A DNA stretch of 7,262 bases. Source: an uncultured Mycoplasmatota bacterium (GTDB lineage Bacteria > Bacillota_I > Bacilli_A > RF39 > UBA660). This document shows positions 5,876 through 7,262 of the stretch, one piece after another. The stretch spans positions 1 to 7,262 of the forward strand of contig CAMJMP010000039.1 of assembly GCA_946407055.1 (NCBI GenBank), read 5' to 3'. The position numbers were made by a program, and so were the translations under genes. The notes under the pieces are model-generated. The model was given only the letters and a program-made list of their open reading frames with translations, had not been told where the DNA came from and did no database searches. Every line of letters starts with the position of its first letter. Positions within the stretch are counted from its first letter, which is position 1.

Positions 5876-5915
5876 AAAAAATCCTCCTTAAGTAATATTT
5901 ATCACTTAAGGAGGA
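5876..5915 (-). promoter_or_regulatory. Hairpin sequestering the SIS-gene Shine-Dalgarno, followed by T6
   Basis: A perfect 12-bp inverted repeat, 5882-5893 and 5904-5915, with a 10-nt spacer, extendable by three more pairs to a 4-nt loop. On the minus strand the 3' arm is ACTTAAGGAGGA, which contains the Shine-Dalgarno of the SIS gene, and it is followed directly by TTTTTT and then ATG 5875. The structure can act as an intrinsic terminator for the WYL gene, as an SD-sequestering translational switch, or both. No ligand-binding aptamer is visible: only 15 nt separate it from the WYL stop codon. Confidence 0.75.
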
Positions 5916-5930
5916 AATATTTCGTCTACT

Positions 5931-6515
5931 CTAAAATTTTTCTTGTAATACTTCTATATTATTAATTCTTTTTAATTCAAAATGTCTTAAATCATTTTTC
6001 TTTTCACAATAAGCAGCACAACCCCAACCATTATTATATAAGAACATATCTAAAGGATGTATTACGCGATCTTGATTACCGTGTGTATAAGAATAATAAT
6101 TTATTTTAACTTTTCGATGTTCCTTCATTGCTCTTGTAAGAATATTATAATAATTTCTTACATCATCTTTCAATTCTATTTTTTCTTCATCTTTATCATA
6201 ATATATTCCACGAACTTTATTAGTAATATTTTCTAAACTAGTTTTATCTTCATTCTTAACTTTTAAACTTTTTAAGAATTCATAATCTTCTTTTGTAAAC
6301 TTTCTTTCTGGTAAGTTAGTATCTTGTCTTAATACATAACCGCCATAAGGTCCCATAATTGTATCAACAAATATACCAGCTTTTTCTAAGTCTTCTTTAT
6401 AAACACGAATCATTCTTTCGGATACTTCTAATTCATCAGCTAATTCTTTGATTGAATATTTTCGTCCATTACGGAGTAACTGAACCATTGTTAGTATATT
6501 AGATAATTTAGACAT
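5931..6515 (-). CDS. Short WYL-family transcriptional regulator (HTH plus WYL domain)
   Basis: A 194-residue DNA-binding regulator. Residues 4-62 form a DeoR/HTH_11-type winged helix: helices at 20-45 with YSIKELADELEVSERMIRVY, then the wing GPYGGY. Residues 123-190 form a WYL domain, with VKINYYSYTHG and GWGCAAYCEKKNDLRHFELK followed by R183. The family signature W-Y-L is degenerate here (W-G-C). The protein stops at the end of the WYL domain and lacks the C-terminal WCX extension of usual members of about 310 residues. WYL proteins bind ligands or nucleic acids and repress or activate nearby genes; the SIS gene just downstream is a natural candidate target. ATG 6515, with AGGTGA six bases upstream, is chosen. 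The frame extends to 6629, but that part translates the tRNA-Pro gene and a terminator and is not credible. Confidence 0.88.
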   Translation of the reverse strand: MSKLSNILTMVQLLRNGRKYSIKELADELEVSERMIRVYKEDLEKAGIFVDTIMGPYGGYVLRQDTNLPERKFTKEDYEFLKSLKVKNEDKTSLENITNKVRGIYYDKDEEKIELKDDVRNYYNILTRAMKEHRKVKINYYSYTHGNQDRVIHPLDMFLYNNGWGCAAYCEKKNDLRHFELKRINNIEVLQEKF

Positions 6516-6519
6516 AATA

Positions 6520-6525
6520 TCACCT
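6520..6525 (-). promoter_or_regulatory. Ribosome binding site deciding the WYL-regulator start
   Basis: AGGTGA on the minus strand, just before ATG 6515. It supports this start over the longer frame running into the tRNA-Pro gene. Confidence 0.7.
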
Positions 6526-6542
6526 AAGTTCTTGTAAGTAAT

Positions 6543-6548
6543 ATTATA
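6543..6548 (-). promoter_or_regulatory. Possible -10 box of the WYL regulator
   Basis: A perfect TATAAT on the minus strand between the tRNA terminator and the WYL gene, with a predicted start near 6536 and about 20 nt of leader. The -35 region overlaps the terminator stem and has no good TTGACA match. Confidence 0.45.
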
Positions 6549-6552
6549 CAAC

Positions 6553-6576
6553 AAAAAAACAGACATAAGTCTGTTT
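6553..6576 (-). terminator. Intrinsic terminator after the tRNA-Arg/Pro unit
   Basis: AAACAGAC (6557-6564) and GTCTGTTT (6569-6576) form an 8-bp stem with a 4-nt loop. On the minus strand the 3' arm runs into seven Ts. It lies 10 bp after the CCA end of tRNA-Pro. The other strand also has a T-rich tail, so it may work in both directions. Confidence 0.85.
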
Positions 6577-6585
6577 ATTTTTAAA

Positions 6586-6662
6586 TGGTCGAGAAGACAG
6601 GATTCGAACCTGCGACCCCTAGTTCCCAAAACTAGTGCACTACCAAGCTGTGCTACTTCTCG
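6586..6662 (-). tRNA. tRNA-Pro(UGG)
   Basis: The acceptor stem CGAGAAG/CTTCTCG, D arm, anticodon stem CTAGT/ACTAG with loop TTTGGGA (anticodon UGG, G37), T arm GCAGG/CCTGT around TTCGAAT, and an encoded CCA are all present; 77 nt. It is the last gene of the Arg-Pro unit, 7 nt after tRNA-Arg. Confidence 0.97.
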
Positions 6663-6669
6663 ATTAAAA

Positions 6670-6746
6670 TGGTGCGCCCAAAGGGAGTCGAACCCCTAAC
6701 CTTTTGATCCGTAGTCAAACGCTCTATCCAATTGAGCTATGAGCGC
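6670..6746 (-). tRNA. tRNA-Arg(ACG)
   Basis: The acceptor stem GCGCTCA/TGGGCGC (one T-G pair), anticodon stem TTTGA/TCAAA with loop CTACGGA (anticodon ACG, read as ICG after deamination), T arm with TTCGACT, and an encoded CCA; 77 nt. It is the first gene after the promoter at 6779-6807. Confidence 0.97.
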
Positions 6747-6778
6747 AAAACTCGCTCGCATTTCATAAACGCAAAATA

Positions 6779-6807
6779 ATTATAACTTTAATTTAAATAA
6801 AATGCAA
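6779..6807 (-). promoter_or_regulatory. Promoter of the tRNA-Arg/Pro unit
   Basis: TTGCAT (6807-6802) and a perfect TATAAT (6784-6779) with an exact 17-bp spacer on the minus strand. The predicted start near 6772 gives a leader of about 25 nt before tRNA-Arg. It lies directly downstream of the terminator of the preceding tRNA block. Confidence 0.85.
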
Positions 6808-6826
6808 GTTTTTTGTGCTTAATCTA

Positions 6827-6857
6827 TAAAAAAACGGGATATCTCCCGTATTTTTTA
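6827..6857 (-). terminator. Intrinsic terminator after the Val-Thr-Tyr-Gln-Lys tRNA block
   Basis: ACGGGA (6834-6839) and TCCCGT (6844-6849) form a 6-bp GC-rich stem with a 4-nt loop. On the minus strand the 3' arm is followed by a run of seven Ts. It starts a few bases after the CCA end of tRNA-Lys and separates the two tRNA transcription units. Confidence 0.88.
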
Positions 6858-6860
6858 AAA

Positions 6861-6936
6861 TGGTGACCCGCTGGGGATTCGAACCCCAGACCCTTTGATT
6901 AAAAGTCAAATGCTCTACCGACTGAGCTAGCGGATC
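6861..6936 (-). tRNA. tRNA-Lys(UUU)
   Basis: The acceptor stem GATCCGC/GCGGGTC (one T-G pair), anticodon stem TTTGA/TCAAA with loop CTTTTAA (anticodon UUU), T arm TGGGG/CCCCA around TTCGAAT, and an encoded CCA; 76 nt. It is the last gene of the five-tRNA block. Confidence 0.97.
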
Positions 6937-6941
6937 AAGAA

Positions 6942-7017
6942 TGGCTGCCTTGGATGGACTCGAACCATCGGAATGTCAGAGTCAAAGTCTGATGCCTTAC
7001 CACTTGGCTACAAGGCA
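6942..7017 (-). tRNA. tRNA-Gln(UUG)
   Basis: The acceptor stem TGCCTTG/CAAGGCA, anticodon stem TCAGA/TCTGA with loop CTTTGAC (anticodon UUG), T arm GATGG/CCATC around TTCGAGT, G discriminator base and an encoded CCA; 76 nt. The weak U-A first pair is typical of tRNA-Gln. Confidence 0.97.
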
Positions 7018-7025
7018 ATCAAAAG

Positions 7026-7109
7026 TGGTGGGAGGACATGGATTTGAACCATGGAACCCGAAAGAACAGATTTACAGTCTGCCGCGTTTGACCACTTCGC
7101 TATCCTCCC
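7026..7109 (-). tRNA. tRNA-Tyr(GUA)
   Basis: A class II tRNA of 84 nt with the acceptor stem GGGAGGA/TCCTCCC, anticodon stem CAGA/TCTG with loop CTGTAAA (anticodon GUA), a long variable arm, T arm CATGG/CCATG around TTCAAAT, and an encoded CCA. Confidence 0.97.
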
Positions 7110-7117
7110 AAAAAAAA

Positions 7118-7193
7118 TGGTGCCGACTGAGGGAGTCGAACCCCCAACCTACTGATTACAAGTCAGTTGCGCTGCCAGTTACGCTAAGTCGGC
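7118..7193 (-). tRNA. tRNA-Thr(UGU)
   Basis: The acceptor stem GCCGACT/AGTCGGC, anticodon stem ACTGA/TCAGT with loop CTTGTAA (anticodon UGU), T arm GGGGG/CCCTC around TTCGACT, and an encoded CCA; 76 nt. Confidence 0.97.
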
Positions 7194-7199
7194 ACAAAA

Positions 7200-7262
7200 T
7201 GGTGGGCGATATAGGACTCGAACCTATGACCCCCTGCTTGTAAGGCAGGTGCTCTAACCAAC
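7200..7262 (-). tRNA. tRNA-Val(UAC), 5' end beyond the window
   Basis: The anticodon stem CCTGC/GCAGG with loop CTTACAA (anticodon UAC), T arm ATAGG/CCTAT around TTCGAGT, acceptor 3' strand ATCGCCC and an encoded CCA are visible. The gene is cut within the D loop by the right edge; the 5' acceptor strand should be GGGCGAT. Confidence 0.95.

Noticed and set aside
6516..6629. N-terminal extension of the WYL regulator by 38 codons
   Set aside because: It translates the 3' half of tRNA-Pro and the following terminator (GTRGRRFESCLLDHL is a typical tRNA-derived peptide). ATG 6515 has its own AGGTGA.
6747..6778. Possible regulatory RNA in the GC-richer leader before tRNA-Arg
   Set aside because: Only about 25 nt are transcribed before the tRNA and no convincing hairpin or known motif is present; it is most simply a tRNA 5' leader.
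6941..7243. Open frame of 100 codons on the plus strand across the tRNA genes
   Set aside because: It is antisense to tRNA-Gln, tRNA-Tyr, tRNA-Thr and part of tRNA-Val. Peptides such as GFEPWNP and GLEPMTPCL are the known false products of antisense tRNA T arms.

Overview
The window is AT-rich and looks like a low-GC Firmicute, probably an uncultured gut-type Bacilli or Mollicutes-related lineage. The signs are AGGAGG/AGGTGA ribosome binding sites, CCA-encoding tRNA genes, an S-box (SAM-I) riboswitch in front of metK, and short U-tailed terminators. Tryptophan is encoded by TGG and the stops seen are TAA and TAG, so nothing suggests the Mycoplasma code. No mobile element, CRISPR array or rRNA was seen. 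Every supported feature lies on the minus strand, so transcription runs from the right end of the window to the left.

In transcription order, the right end (6586-7262) is a tRNA array. A Val (partial)-Thr-Tyr-Gln-Lys block ends in a terminator. A consensus promoter then starts a short Arg-Pro unit with its own terminator.

The middle (2500-6515) holds a short WYL-family regulator, a SIS-domain protein, a membrane-anchored RsgI-like ectodomain protein with ten cysteine pairs, and a zinc-dependent alcohol/polyol dehydrogenase. A cysteine-protease-fold (transglutaminase-like) protein follows (1610-2461). Gaps are 13-55 nt, and two contain striking hairpins. One, in front of the SIS gene, buries the Shine-Dalgarno sequence and is followed by six Ts. 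The other straddles the stop codon of the dehydrogenase.

The left end (1-1612) holds metK behind a near-consensus promoter, a SAM-I riboswitch and an intrinsic terminator. This is a standard feedback loop in which the product, S-adenosylmethionine, stops transcription of its own synthase. A second terminator follows metK, and then comes the 5' part of an unrecognised gene cut by the window edge.

The least ordinary items are the RsgI-like protein, which keeps the Asn-Pro autocleavage-type domain but has lost the cytoplasmic sigma-I-binding domain and gained Cys-rich modules, and the SD-sequestering hairpin in front of the SIS gene. Whether the WYL, SIS, RsgI-like, dehydrogenase and transglutaminase-like genes form one functional system cannot be decided from this window. 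The tRNAs, metK and its riboswitch are ordinary.
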